DNA from: Defluviitaleaceae bacterium
GTDB taxonomy: Bacteria; Bacillota; Clostridia; Lachnospirales; UBA5962
Direction: 5' to 3'
Assembly: GCA_009778165.1 (NCBI GenBank)
Contig: WRKF01000182.1
Location: forward strand, 1-40,740
DNA length: 40,740 nt
Shown here: in pieces, positions 9,201-16,926 of the stretch
How the letters are laid out: each line of letters begins with the position of its first letter
How positions within the stretch are numbered: position 1 is the first letter of the stretch
Made by a program: the position numbers and the translations under genes
Notes under the pieces: model-generated
Seen by the model: the letters and a program-made list of their open reading frames with translations, nothing else
Told to the model about the DNA's origin: nothing
The model's database searches: none

Positions 9201-9211
9201 TTGGAACATAG
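6206..9211 (+). CDS. Hybrid sensor histidine kinase (HK-REC-HPt)
   Basis: A 1001-residue membrane sensor kinase. Membrane segments at about 22-44 and 333-356 flank a large extracytoplasmic sensor region (about 45-330), probably Cache-like. A HAMP segment follows. The HisKA domain has phospho-acceptor His432 in FLAKMSHEIRTP, and the HATPase domain has N, DTGMG and EGTGLGMP motifs. The receiver domain begins VLVVDDVDAN, with acceptor Asp738 in VFLDHMLPG and the conserved VSKP lysine. The C-terminal HPt domain has His874 in LAHSLKG. All residues needed for a four-step phosphorelay are present. It shares the layout of the two kinases at 32867-38659 but is more divergent in sequence. No DNA-binding response regulator is adjacent. 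ATG 6206 has AAGGAGGG at 6190-6197. The signal sensed is unknown. Confidence 0.88.
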   Translation: MISKSPLTKERRRKTLAYRSRILYIVVPIISLGLLAAINAIIYRNLVAYSVRNMALQYSVEAAANFQTGINPHFTLMQQIASSATIGRWLANEYDQDLKRNAFYEIVGHARFSPETRLMFTVYDSRRGYDFYVDLDFNEFMYWGILEGGEVSQWFYDTRDHEIPFILNIQRDRYVDYDYDYDLLVWANHRIMYQDQFVGVVTVGFDFETIFDAVFGVYDYTMMRGYIIDRYGLVRSDSAQLLQVTEAGLPILPIIPESVYNPALYEHIQTHLNRLQNGLFLPGTYSYGVVDLTAGSFSNASISPIIGTDWSLVILSNPVGTLADFAYVVLLIAVIIVLAIMITVYGYWIHRFIITPLHNLTGSIFVETNANSNPDYTIKVYGLDRQDEIGDVARAIDTMKNNLKESMENASLLELAEEKNKAKSDFLAKMSHEIRTPITAVLGISEIELGSSELPPYLEKSFSRIHDSAQMLLGIVNGILDLSKIEAGKMEIMNDRYHISSLISDTSHISAVYIGDKKIDFAISVDENLPQAFFGDALRIAQIVNNLLSNSFKYTRSGSVKLSYEYKAIEGDMGNIVITVADTGMGMSDEQLQHLNEEYTRFHEQEMRNVEGTGLGMPIVYNLTNMMDAVIKVTSELGKGTSVEVSIPQKVSNSTPIGPKLAHILQRFETLRADKRSNVEPEPMPYGSVLVVDDVDANIFVAKGLLKFYDIHVDTANSGEAAIEKIKSHEKYDIVFLDHMLPGLNGTETMKEIRKLGYTGAIVSFTANALIDQAQKSIEDGFDDFVSKPILLKELNKVLVEHVKNKYPADVIEAAKKAKKYEKRERKTIENHMESSEIKEALMREFVKTQKDTFSEISTAIDNGDTKAALLLAHSLKGISYLINEDTLAEVAAKVENSLLKSSSVDPAHMQSLEQHLNSVLNNIKLPETKGAVNEVEKEKVLAIFDKLEPLLASNNSECLFLVEELSTIPETAVMIKKIESFDFSTALEDLKILRDVLIGT

Positions 9212-9230
9212 AGATATTTTGGGATATAGC

Positions 9231-9273
9231 AGTAAAAAGCCTGTATACTCTATCGGTACACAGGCTTTTTACT
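9231..9273. terminator. Bidirectional terminator between kinase and gatA
   Basis: The arm agtaaaaagcctgtata (9231-9247) pairs with 9257-9273 with one mismatch around a 9-nt loop. A-rich and T-rich arms allow termination in both directions between the convergent kinase and gatA genes. The right arm also encodes the last residues of GatA. Confidence 0.8.
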
Positions 9274-10710
9274 ATGAAAATTTGTGCATGATTGATAGAA
9301 TTGCCCTGCTTTTATTAGCTTGTCTTCGCAAAAAGCCTGACCAATAAGCTGAAAGCCAATGGGCAACCCCTGTTTGTCAAAACCGCAGGGTAGTGCAACA
9401 GCAGGCAACCCTGCCAAATTTACAGAAACGGTATAAATATCTGCGTTGTGCATTTTTATTGGATCTTTTATATTTTCGCCTATTTTATATGCTGTTGTTG
9501 GGCTAACGGGAGAAAATATCATGTCAAACTTTTCAAAAAATCCGTCGTATGTGGATTTTATAAGACTCCGTGCTTGAAGAGCTTTTTTGTAGTAGGTATC
9601 ATAACGAGAAGAGGACAACACAAAAGAACCCAACATAATGCGACGCTTTACCTCTAACCCAAACCCTTGGCTACGGGACATACGATAAATATCGGAAAGG
9701 CTTTCGCCATCTTCGCTGCGGTAACCATATTTTATCCCATCATAACGAGAAAGGTTGGAGGACGCTTCAGCACAGGCAATTATGTAATAGACGCTTATCA
9801 TATGCTCGGTTAAAGGCATCTCAAATTCTATTATGGTTGCCCCGGCTTCTTTTAGAGTATTTGCCGCAGATAACACAGCAGCTTTTACATCATCATCACA
9901 ACCTGCGAAAAAATTTGTCGGCAAGCCAATAGTTGTGCCTTTCATATTTTTTGGTGTTGCTGATATATCAAAAGCAAAGGGTTTTTTTATGATACACGTA
10001 CTGTCTTTTGGATCGGGACCGGAAATAACAGAAAGCATAGCGGCACAGTCATCTATATTTGTAGCCATCGGACCGATTTGATCAAGAGAAGAAGCAAAAG
10101 CCACAAGCCCATAGCGGGAAACACTACCATACGTTGGTTTTATACCCGTTGCATTACAAAAAGCACAAGGCTTGCGAATGCTTCCCCCTGTGTCGGTTCC
10201 CAGTGCTATTAGCACCTCGCCGCCAGCAACTGCCGCTCCGCTTCCACCGGAAGACCCTCCTGTAACACGAGCTGTGTCCCACGGGTTTGTTGTTGTGCCA
10301 AAAAAACTAGTTTCGTTTGACCCACCCATACCAAACTCATCCATATTTAGTTTGGCTATAACAATCATGCCCGCTTGCTCTATTTTGGACACAACGGTGG
10401 CATCAAAAACCGGGCGGTAGTCTGCAAGCATTTTGGAACCACATGTTGTAGCAATCCCCTTTGTTGAAATATTGTCTTTTACTCCAACAGGCAAACCCGT
10501 CAAAGGGGACGGCAAATCCCCCTCTTTTGCTTCATTTATTTGTTTTTGAACAACTTCTGCCCTTGCTAGAGCCTGCTTGCCGGGTATTTCTATAAAAGCG
10601 TTAAATGCGTTTTTTTCGATTTTATCCAAATGTGCCTTCACTACTTCCACAACGCTTATCTCTTTTTTTTGGACAGCTCTTGCAAGTTGCAAACCGGTTA
10701 AATCAAACAT
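9250..10710 (-). CDS. gatA: Asp-tRNA(Asn)/Glu-tRNA(Gln) amidotransferase subunit A
   Basis: A 486-residue amidase-signature protein, full length for GatA. The catalytic triad is recognisable: Lys in GVKDNIS, the cis-Ser in the GGSSGGSGAAVA glycine-rich loop, and the nucleophile Ser in TDTGGSIRKP. GatA releases ammonia from glutamine, which GatB uses to amidate misacylated Glu-tRNA(Gln) or Asp-tRNA(Asn). It follows gatC by 17 nt and lies in an ald-gatC-gatA run. gatB is separate at 16927 on the opposite strand, unlike the common gatCAB operon. The last codons (KKPVYR) fall inside the terminator hairpin shared with the convergent kinase gene, so the end of the protein is constrained by the hairpin sequence. 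Confidence 0.95.
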   Translation of the reverse strand: MFDLTGLQLARAVQKKEISVVEVVKAHLDKIEKNAFNAFIEIPGKQALARAEVVQKQINEAKEGDLPSPLTGLPVGVKDNISTKGIATTCGSKMLADYRPVFDATVVSKIEQAGMIVIAKLNMDEFGMGGSNETSFFGTTTNPWDTARVTGGSSGGSGAAVAGGEVLIALGTDTGGSIRKPCAFCNATGIKPTYGSVSRYGLVAFASSLDQIGPMATNIDDCAAMLSVISGPDPKDSTCIIKKPFAFDISATPKNMKGTTIGLPTNFFAGCDDDVKAAVLSAANTLKEAGATIIEFEMPLTEHMISVYYIIACAEASSNLSRYDGIKYGYRSEDGESLSDIYRMSRSQGFGLEVKRRIMLGSFVLSSSRYDTYYKKALQARSLIKSTYDGFFEKFDMIFSPVSPTTAYKIGENIKDPIKMHNADIYTVSVNLAGLPAVALPCGFDKQGLPIGFQLIGQAFCEDKLIKAGQFYQSCTNFHSKKPVYR

Positions 10711-10727
10711 AATTTGTTAATATTCCT

Positions 10728-11036
10728 CTAATTCCATGCTCTAGGCACTACAAACATTTCATTGTTTTTATTGTTTTTATTGTTTTTAGTCTTTGCATTT
10801 TTTAATATCAAACTGCGTTCAAAACTTTGCACTACAACATCGTCTTCGCGAAAGCTGTTTACATGGCTAAAAGGTTGGCTTATCTCCGAAACCCCTTGGG
10901 TATCCAACGCAGAAAGCCCACTCATATTTTTTATTATACTTTGCAAATCTGTTATCAAGTGGGCTTTTTCCGCTTCTGTTAATGAAATATAGGATAGGGT
11001 TTCCAGATAACTTATAAGTTTATCGTCTATTTCCAT
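10728..11036 (-). CDS. gatC: Amidotransferase subunit C
   Basis: A 102-residue GatC, the small subunit that stabilises GatA and bridges it to GatB. The start region (DKLISYLETLSYISLTEAEK) and the DTQGVSE..HVN..REDDV segment are family hallmarks. The C-terminus carries an Asn/Lys-rich stretch, KNNKNNKNN, encoded by three copies of a 9-nt unit (attgttttt on the plus strand, about 10762-10790). This looks like a simple-sequence expansion in a tolerant tail. The gene starts 2 nt after the ald stop and has only a weak ribosome site, so it is probably translationally coupled to ald. Confidence 0.92.
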   Translation of the reverse strand: MEIDDKLISYLETLSYISLTEAEKAHLITDLQSIIKNMSGLSALDTQGVSEISQPFSHVNSFREDDVVVQSFERSLILKNAKTKNNKNNKNNEMFVVPRAWN

Positions 11037-11038
11037 TG

Positions 11039-12151
11039 TTAAATCAAACTCACTATTGGTACATACTCTATCCCGAACTCATCGGCTACCGGTTTGCACG
11101 TGGCTTTGCCGAGATATGTGTTTATGCCGGGCAAAATGTGGTGATCGCGTTTTGCTGCTTCTTCCAACCCCAAATTGGCTATAGCAAGACCGCGGCTTAT
11201 TGTAGTGTTTGTTAAGGCGATGGTAGATGTGCGAGGTGTGGAACCGGGCATATTGGCAACACAATAGTGAACAACACCGTCTTCTACAAAAATCGGGTTA
11301 TCGTGATATGTTGCTCGGGTTGTTTCAAAGCAACCTCCCTGATCTACAGCCACATCTACAATTACGCTACCGGGAAGCATCGTTTGAAGGTCGAATTTTG
11401 TTACGAGTTTTGGAGCGGCTGCACCATGTATAAGAACTGCACCAATTACTACGTCGGCGTTTATTATCTCTTTTTTTATGTTGTAGGGGGTGCTGGTAAG
11501 TGTTTGGATAGTCGCACCAAAAATATCGTCTATGTAACGTAGACGATCTATGTTTGTGTCCAGTATAGTTACGTCTGCACCTAGTCCAATCGCCATTTTT
11601 GCTGCATTAAGACCTACCACACCGCCTCCAATAATAACAACTTTTGCTTTTTTTGTGCCAGGCACACCACTAAGCAGTACACCTCTGCCACCAAAACGGC
11701 GCTGCAAATACTTTGCTCCTTCTAATATGCTGAGGCGACCGGCAACTTCGCTCATTGGAGCCAAAAGCGGCAACCCGCCTTTGTCGTCTGTTATTGTTTC
11801 ATAAGCTACGCCTTTTACCTCCCTTTGCAACATAGCCTCTGTAAGAGGTCTGTCTGCTGCCAAGTGTAGGTATGTGTAAATAATTTGCCCTTTGCGCATT
11901 TTTGGATATTCTTCTTCAAGAGGTTCTTTTACTTTAACGATCATGTCGGCTTTTTGCCAAATTTCGGAGGCATCGGGTATTATTTTAGCACCGGATCCTA
12001 CGTATTCTCCGTCGCTGAAAGATGAACCGTCTCCGGCTCCGGCTTGAATTAAAACAGTGTGTCCATTGTGTACATAGTCCATAACATTTGACGGAGTTAA
12101 TCCAACTCTGTATTCGTGCTTTTTAATTTCTTTTGTGCAACCAATTATCAT
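11039..12151 (-). CDS. ald: Alanine dehydrogenase
   Basis: A 370-residue NAD-dependent L-alanine dehydrogenase, full length. It begins with the family pattern CTKEIKKHEYRVGLTP. A Rossmann nucleotide-binding motif, GGGVVGLNAAKMAIGLGADV, follows in the middle. The segment VAVDQGGCFETTRATYH and the NMPGSTPRTST segment near the C-terminus are also family hallmarks. The enzyme interconverts alanine with pyruvate plus ammonia and is cytoplasmic. AAGGAGAG precedes the ATG. Only 87 nt separate it from dnaB upstream, with no clear promoter or terminator, so readthrough from the rplI-dnaB run is possible. It is directly coupled to gatC. Pairing of ald with gatCA is unusual, and no functional link beyond shared nitrogen chemistry is evident. 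Confidence 0.92.
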   Translation of the reverse strand: MIIGCTKEIKKHEYRVGLTPSNVMDYVHNGHTVLIQAGAGDGSSFSDGEYVGSGAKIIPDASEIWQKADMIVKVKEPLEEEYPKMRKGQIIYTYLHLAADRPLTEAMLQREVKGVAYETITDDKGGLPLLAPMSEVAGRLSILEGAKYLQRRFGGRGVLLSGVPGTKKAKVVIIGGGVVGLNAAKMAIGLGADVTILDTNIDRLRYIDDIFGATIQTLTSTPYNIKKEIINADVVIGAVLIHGAAAPKLVTKFDLQTMLPGSVIVDVAVDQGGCFETTRATYHDNPIFVEDGVVHYCVANMPGSTPRTSTIALTNTTISRGLAIANLGLEEAAKRDHHILPGINTYLGKATCKPVADEFGIEYVPIVSLI

Positions 12152-12238
12152 TTTTTTCTCTCCTTATCAATCGAGGAAGTCTGTATTTTATAATTTTTAT
12201 TGTTTTTATTAGTTTTTGGGGATTTACCCCGTTTGTGA

Positions 12239-13582
12239 CTAATTGTGGTGCATTGCTATTTCAGTGCTGTTTGCAAATTTTGTGTATTTTTCTATCCAAG
12301 TTAGATACACTGTACCGGTGGGGCCGTTGCGTTGTTTTGCAATTATTAACTCTGCTTTGCCGGGGTGTTCTGTTTCTTTGTTATAATATTCATCTCTATA
12401 CAAAAACATTACCACATCTGCGTCCTGTTCTATTGCACCGGATTCTCGCAAATCGCTGAGCATGGGGTGCTTGTCTGCCCTTGCTTCTACAGCACGGCTA
12501 AGTTGGCTAATAGCAACAATGGGTACAGAAAGCTCCCTAGCAAGAGCTTTTAATGAGCGGGAAATTTCGGAAATCTCCTGTTGGCGGTTTTCGACTCCCG
12601 CACTGCCGGACATAAGCTGAAGATAGTCTATTACGACTAACCCAAGCCCTTTGTCTAGTTTGAGTTTTCGGCATTTTGCCCTAATCTCCATTGCAGAGAT
12701 AGCCGGTGTGTCGTTTATATAGATAGGGGCAGCAGAAAGACCGGACACAGAGTGTACGATTTTTGCCCAGTCATCGTCTTGCAGGTCTCCTACACGCAGT
12801 TTTTGGGAGTCTATCATGGCTTCAGATGATATCATACGGTTAACAAGCTGTTCTTTACTCATTTCCAAGCTAAAAATTGCGATTGGTATCTTTCGTTTAA
12901 TAGCGGCAAATTGGGCAATATTTAGAGCAAAGGCTGTTTTACCCATAGATGGTCTTGCGGCAACCAAAATAAAATCTTGGGGCTGTAACCCTGCTGTTTT
13001 TTTGTCTAAATCTGTGAAACTTGTTTCTACGCCAGTTATAGCTCCCTTTGTTTTGTGCAAATCTTCCAAATTTTTTACAGATGTCATGAGAATATCTCTA
13101 ACATGGAAAAAATCGTTGGTGTTTCGTCGAGATGCTATACTAAAAATTTCTTTTTCTGCATAGTCCAGTATACTTTCCACAGAATTTGTTTCTTCGTAGC
13201 TTTTTGTAGTTACATTGCCCGCAACTTTTATTAAAAGACGAAGCATGGAATTTTTTCGTACAATTTCAAGATAGCTTGCCAAGTTTGCAGAGGTGGAAAC
13301 GGCAGTTGCCAACGATACAAGATAATCCTTGCCCCCTATAACTTCTGTCATTTTTTTTTCGTCTAACAAAGATTTCAGTGTTATAATATCTACAGGGGTG
13401 TTTGCAACAAAAAGCTCCACCATGCTTTCATATATAATTTTGTGGGCGTTCACATAAAAATCTTCTTGCGTTATGGTTTCTGCCGCTTCCATTATTGCAT
13501 CTGAACCAAAAAACATACTGCCCAAGACTGCCTGCTCCGCCTCTATGTTATGTGGCAAGGGTTTTGCTTGCAAATCCATCAT
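12239..13582 (-). CDS. dnaB: Replicative DNA helicase
   Basis: A 447-residue hexameric helicase that unwinds DNA at the replication fork. The N-terminal primase-interacting domain begins [17 protein letters not shown]. The RecA-like motor has Walker [11 protein letters not shown], Walker [10 protein letters not shown], and the later [30 protein letters not shown] segment (split here across motifs H3-H4). Length and motifs match DnaB/DnaC of Firmicutes. Its start overlaps the rplI stop by 4 nt (ATGA), indicating translational coupling, and rplI-dnaB is a common gene pair in Firmicutes. No intein or other insertion is seen. Confidence 0.95.
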   Translation of the reverse strand: MMDLQAKPLPHNIEAEQAVLGSMFFGSDAIMEAAETITQEDFYVNAHKIIYESMVELFVANTPVDIITLKSLLDEKKMTEVIGGKDYLVSLATAVSTSANLASYLEIVRKNSMLRLLIKVAGNVTTKSYEETNSVESILDYAEKEIFSIASRRNTNDFFHVRDILMTSVKNLEDLHKTKGAITGVETSFTDLDKKTAGLQPQDFILVAARPSMGKTAFALNIAQFAAIKRKIPIAIFSLEMSKEQLVNRMISSEAMIDSQKLRVGDLQDDDWAKIVHSVSGLSAAPIYINDTPAISAMEIRAKCRKLKLDKGLGLVVIDYLQLMSGSAGVENRQQEISEISRSLKALARELSVPIVAISQLSRAVEARADKHPMLSDLRESGAIEQDADVVMFLYRDEYYNKETEHPGKAELIIAKQRNGPTGTVYLTWIEKYTKFANSTEIAMHHN

Positions 13583-14031
13583 TCGCCCCCCGGCACAACA
13601 TTGATAGCCAATTTTGCAACCACCTTTGGATGCAGTTTAATATCTGCACTAAACTCACCAATGGATTTTATGTCACGAGCCAGCACTATTTTTTTTCTGT
13701 CTACCGGCAGATCGTGGTTTTGCTCCAAGCTCAGAGCTATTTCTTTGTTCGTTACCGCACCAAATAGCTTGCCACTTTCTCCGGCTTTCGCTTTTATTGT
13801 TACGGTTATACTTTGTATTTTGTCGGAAAGCTCTTGTGCTTGTTGAAAAAGTTGTTGCTGCTCAGCTTTTTCCTTTTCTTGTTTTGTGTTAAGGCGGCTC
13901 AAATTTTGAGCGGTAGCTTCTATTGCCAAGTTTTTCGGAAAAAGAAAGTTTTTTGCATAGCCGTCAGAGGCATTTATTGTTTGGTCTTTTTTTCCTACGC
14001 CTTTTACATCTTTTAGTAGGATAACTTTCAT
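13579..14031 (-). CDS. rplI: 50S ribosomal protein L9
   Basis: A 150-residue ribosomal protein bL9. The N-terminal rRNA-binding domain begins [15 protein letters not shown] and contains the [10 protein letters not shown] segment. A long connecting helix spans about residues 42-75. The C-terminal domain contains [14 protein letters not shown]9 sits near the L1 stalk and helps maintain reading frame. GGGAGGTG lies just ahead of the ATG. It is 24 nt downstream of the YchF-family gene and overlaps dnaB. Confidence 0.96.
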   Translation of the reverse strand: MKVILLKDVKGVGKKDQTINASDGYAKNFLFPKNLAIEATAQNLSRLNTKQEKEKAEQQQLFQQAQELSDKIQSITVTIKAKAGESGKLFGAVTNKEIALSLEQNHDLPVDRKKIVLARDIKSIGEFSADIKLHPKVVAKLAINVVPGGE

Positions 14032-14055
14032 GATATTTTCACCTCCCGGGAATGC

Positions 14056-15084
14056 TTAAACATTAAATCTAAAATTTATTACATCTCCATCTTTTACTGT
14101 GTAATCTTTACCTTCCAGGCGCACTATTCCTTGTTTTTTTGCCTCGTTATAATTTCTGGCTTTTTTTAACGCTTCATAGTCTACGGTTTCCGCACGGATA
14201 AAACCGCGTTCAATATCGCTGTGTATTTTTCCTGCGGCTTCTTTAGCACTTGTCCCTTCTTTTATCGTCCAAGCTCTCACCTCTTTTTCCCCTGCTGTAA
14301 GAAAAGAGATAAGCCCGAGAATACGGTAGCTTTCAGATATTAGCCTGCTAAGCCCGCTTTGTGTTATACCTAAATCTTCCAAAAACAACCCTCTTTCATC
14401 TGCCGGCAAATTTGCTATCTCTTCTTCTATTTGGGCGCAAATGTCTAAAACGAGGGAGTTTTCTTCTTTTGCGATGGTCGTTATTTCCTGCACACAAGAG
14501 CTATTGTTTGCGGTATTTTCCAAAGATATATTTGCCACATATATAACAGGCTTTAAAGTTAGCAGATTAAAACCTTGTATCATGTTGCTCTCTTCTTTTG
14601 GAAGTTGATCTGTTATGGATTTCAGCAATTTACCTTCTTCCAAAACAGATTTTAGCTTATTTAGCAAATCCAATTCTTTAACGAGTGCCTTGTTTGCTTT
14701 TACTTCTTTTGTGGTTTTTATAATACGCCTTTCCACAATGTCCAAGTCAGAAAAAACAAGCTCGATATTAATTGCTTCTATATCGGCAACACAGCTGTTT
14801 TCTTCGGCAAAGCAACGCACAATGTGTATTAGTGCATCTACCTCCCGAATGGAAGATAAAAGACTCTTGGTGTTAGCTCCTGCAATATCCACAAATTCGA
14901 TTGTGGCAGGCACTAATTTTTTTGAACTGTACAATTGTTCCAAAAAAGCTAAACGACTGTCCGGCACAGTAACAATGCCTAGGTTTGGGTCTTTAGAAGG
15001 CTGTTTGCCAACTCCTTTTTGGGTAAGGGCGTTAAAAAAGGTGGTTTTGCCGGCACCGGCAAGACCGATAATGCCTAACTTCAT
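14056..15084 (-). CDS. YchF-family P-loop ATPase (DUF933)
   Basis: A 342-residue Obg-related P-loop NTPase, slightly shorter than the usual 360 or so for YchF. It starts KLGIIGLAGAGKTTFFNALT (P-loop), has the G3 segment FVDIAGA, and ends in a TGS-like domain with a DUF933 signature (FLTAGEKEVRAWTIKEGTSAKEAAGKIHSDIERGFIRAE). The P-loop differs from the common GLPNVGKST of YchF. The G4 region reads ANISLE instead of the usual NxxE motif that gives YchF its ATP preference. It may therefore be a YchF paralog subtype rather than the standard housekeeping form. YchF proteins bind ribosomes and 26S/70S particles, and placement upstream of rplI fits a translation role. A small membrane-protein gene ends 5 nt before it. 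Confidence 0.8.
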   Translation of the reverse strand: MKLGIIGLAGAGKTTFFNALTQKGVGKQPSKDPNLGIVTVPDSRLAFLEQLYSSKKLVPATIEFVDIAGANTKSLLSSIREVDALIHIVRCFAEENSCVADIEAINIELVFSDLDIVERRIIKTTKEVKANKALVKELDLLNKLKSVLEEGKLLKSITDQLPKEESNMIQGFNLLTLKPVIYVANISLENTANNSSCVQEITTIAKEENSLVLDICAQIEEEIANLPADERGLFLEDLGITQSGLSRLISESYRILGLISFLTAGEKEVRAWTIKEGTSAKEAAGKIHSDIERGFIRAETVDYEALKKARNYNEAKKQGIVRLEGKDYTVKDGDVINFRFNV

Positions 15085-15089
15085 TATGT

Positions 15090-15257
15090 CTACCGCCTAC
15101 CAAGTTTTGTCAAAAAATATCCTATTACAAGGCCATCTATAAATGCGCCAATTACAAACAAAAAGGCAAACACGTAAAGATGTTTCCTTTGTTTGATAAA
15201 GGTTTGGCTAGTTTCTTGTTGCCTTTTTGCAACTCTGTGGTGTTTTTTGCGTTTCAT
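15090..15257 (-). CDS. Small single-pass membrane protein, 55 aa
   Basis: A short gene in the gap upstream of ychF. It encodes 55 residues: a strongly basic N-terminus (MKRKKHHRVAKRQQ), then one hydrophobic segment (about residues 28-49, VFAFLFVIGAFIDGLVIGYF), then a short basic tail. A TAGGAGGA site precedes the ATG by a few bases. The stop is 5 nt before the ychF start, and a minus-strand promoter lies at 15322-15350. Together these support real expression as the first gene of the ychF-rplI-dnaB run. I do not recognise the family. The positive-inside rule suggests the N-terminus is cytoplasmic. Confidence 0.65.
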   Translation of the reverse strand: MKRKKHHRVAKRQQETSQTFIKQRKHLYVFAFLFVIGAFIDGLVIGYFLTKLGRR

Positions 15258-15321
15258 ACTATAATCCTCCTACACTGTTTTTCACATAATTTTCACATGA
15301 TATTAATATTTGGTAAAAACG

Positions 15322-15350
15322 ATTATACACCAAAATTAAAGGATATGCAA
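15322..15350 (-). promoter_or_regulatory. Promoter for small protein-ychF-rplI-dnaB
   Basis: Read on the minus strand, TTGCAT lies 17 nt before a perfect TATAAT (plus-strand attata at 15322-15327). The -35 matches at three of six positions. It points at the small gene starting at 15257. Confidence 0.5.
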
Positions 15351-15481
15351 ATTTTCTGTTATTTTTATCATGCTTATAGTATACCATATATACTTATCTC
15401 TTGTCTGATAAAACTAAATTTCCGTGGATAAACCAAAAATATTCTTGCAAATTCATAAATTGTATGTTAAAATGAACGCTG

Positions 15482-15588
15482 TATAGCGAACGCACTTTGA
15501 AACCACGAGTGCAGAGGGAAGCCGAACGCCAGAGGGCGTGAGGCGTTCTGACCGATAGCAGTCTTGGGTTGAAAATACGTTTGCTATA
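15482..15588. repeat. Compact palindromic element or structured RNA
   Basis: A roughly 107-nt block, more GC-rich than its surroundings. Its ends are inverted repeats: tatagcgaacgc at 15482-15493 against acgtttgctata at 15577-15588, ten of twelve paired. Inside are two further stems: gcact/agtgc (15492-15496/15508-15512) and gaacgcc/ggcgttc (15524-15530/15542-15548). It could be a small non-autonomous mobile element, a repetitive palindrome or a structured RNA. The TATAGC ends resemble those of other intergenic hairpins in the window. Confidence 0.5.
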
Positions 15589-15727
15589 GATTTAGAAACT
15601 ATTCAAGAGACTATTCACAATCTTGCTTTTCCGGGTTTTGTGTTGGTTTTTTTATTTAATTTATATGCTTTATCTAATAAAATACAATAAAAATATAATG
15701 AAAATTTATTTGTTTTTGGGAGGGCAC

Positions 15728-16636
15728 ATGTGGTTAACGTTCTTAATAACTAGAAGGATCTTGATATTTGGGTTGCAGATAATCGGCATAACCGTTGTTT
15801 TGTTTGCTTTAGCGGAGTTTTATCCCGGTTTACATATTGGTGGCACAGTAAACCCGTGGTATGTTCGTTATTTTTGGTGGGCTTCTAACATACTTCGCGG
15901 CAATTTTGGCACTGTGCAGGGCATACCTGTTACAACGTTAGTAGCGGAAAGATTGGGAAACACGCTGTTTTTATCAACGCTAACAATTACGATAGTATAT
16001 TCCTTTGCGATACCATTGGGATACATTGCCGGCCGTTACAAAGGCAAACCACCAGAACGTGTCATTTCTATTGTGAATTTTATTCAGTTAACCATACCAG
16101 CTTATATTTTTGCATTAGTTTTGCAATGGGTTTTTGCAATACATTTAGGCGTTTTGCCATTAAGAGGTTCTGTAAGTGTGCTCGTTGTTGGCGGCGATTT
16201 TATAGAGGTGCTTATTAGCCGTTTTCAACACGCGATTTTACCTGCGTTTTCAATGGCAATGCTCGCCGGGAGCGGTATATTGCAGTTTTTAGCAAATGAA
16301 ATAAACGACCAAAAAAGTTTTGACTATCCGTTAACAGCAATGTCAAAGGGAGTCCCTGCAACTAACGTTTATAAAAAACATATTTTTCGTAACTCCATTT
16401 TGCCCTTGTGTACAGATTTAGGCACGACAATCGCAGGGATTTTTAGCGGTTCCATCATAATAGAGCAAATGTTTACATTTAACGGTTTAGGCAATTTTTT
16501 TGTGAGTGCGGCAATGAGCGGCAATTGGACCATTGTTACGTTTATGGTGATGTTTTACTCTACTGTCACGCTGTTCGGTTTTTTGGTTTCCGATATATTA
16601 TTAACTATTTTTGACCCGCGCATTCAGGTTAGATAG
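15728..16636 (+). CDS. OppB/DppB-type ABC transporter permease
   Basis: A 302-residue integral membrane permease of the oligopeptide/dipeptide/nickel ABC importer class. About six hydrophobic segments are visible. The cytoplasmic EAA-like loop is recognisable as AMSKGVPATNVYKKHIFRNSILPL, the site that docks on the ATPase. The protein ends ILLTIFDPRIQVR, typical of first permeases (DPRI/DPR ending). The ATG at 15728 was chosen because GGGAGG at 15719-15724 precedes it; upstream in-frame ATGs lack a site and would add a hydrophobic, low-complexity extension. No second permease, ATPase or binding-protein gene follows. Just 1 nt past the stop there is a 23-codon reading frame that could be the start of a decayed second permease. 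The substrate cannot be told. Confidence 0.8.
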   Translation: MWLTFLITRRILIFGLQIIGITVVLFALAEFYPGLHIGGTVNPWYVRYFWWASNILRGNFGTVQGIPVTTLVAERLGNTLFLSTLTITIVYSFAIPLGYIAGRYKGKPPERVISIVNFIQLTIPAYIFALVLQWVFAIHLGVLPLRGSVSVLVVGGDFIEVLISRFQHAILPAFSMAMLAGSGILQFLANEINDQKSFDYPLTAMSKGVPATNVYKKHIFRNSILPLCTDLGTTIAGIFSGSIIIEQMFTFNGLGNFFVSAAMSGNWTIVTFMVMFYSTVTLFGFLVSDILLTIFDPRIQVR

Positions 16637-16637
16637 A

Positions 16638-16709
16638 TTGAATTTCAGTAACAAGCGATTGCAAAGCACAAAGCGGGTTTTGTTCAACGACCTTCAAAAA
16701 ACCAACTGA
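16638..16709 (+). pseudogene. Possible remnant of second permease
   Basis: One base after the permease stop, a TTG opens a 23-codon frame (NFSNKRLQSTKRVLFNDLQKTN) that ends at a TGA. OppC/DppC genes normally follow OppB/DppB immediately and start with a basic cytoplasmic segment like this one. The resemblance is weak and rests on position and basic character, so this is only a suggestion of a decayed gene. Confidence 0.2.
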
Positions 16710-16777
16710 CTTTTCCTACAAAAGATTCATGATAAACCGATTGTTTTTTGTGGAAAATTCCAAACAAAATCCGGGCA

Positions 16778-16806
16778 TTGACAAAATGAGCAATACAAGT
16801 TATAAT
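16778..16806 (+). promoter_or_regulatory. Consensus sigma-A promoter for gatB
   Basis: A perfect TTGACA at 16778-16783, a 17-nt spacer, and a perfect TATAAT at 16801-16806. Transcription should start near 16813, giving a leader of about 114 nt before gatB. This is the strongest promoter match in the window. Confidence 0.8.
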
Positions 16807-16926
16807 ATAGATATTCAAAAATAGATATTTAAATTCAAAATCGCCATGTGTGAGTGTCGGGTTTTTGGAGGTTACCTTGATTATAGTGGGGATGTGCCTT
16901 CAAATTTTTGTAGGAGGACACCGACG

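Larger units (their letters stand above)
15258..15727. other. Intergenic region between divergent genes
   Basis: This 470-nt gap separates the leftward small-protein/ychF run from the rightward permease. It holds the leftward promoter at 15322-15350 and a compact palindromic element at 15482-15588. An AT-rich stretch before the permease includes TATAAT at 15694-15699, without a convincing -35. No coding sequence was recognised. Confidence 0.55.

Noticed and set aside
12220-12235. gggg-atttac-cccc stem after dnaB considered as a terminator
   Set aside because: The stem is only four or five base pairs, and read leftward it is followed by A residues, not a T-run.
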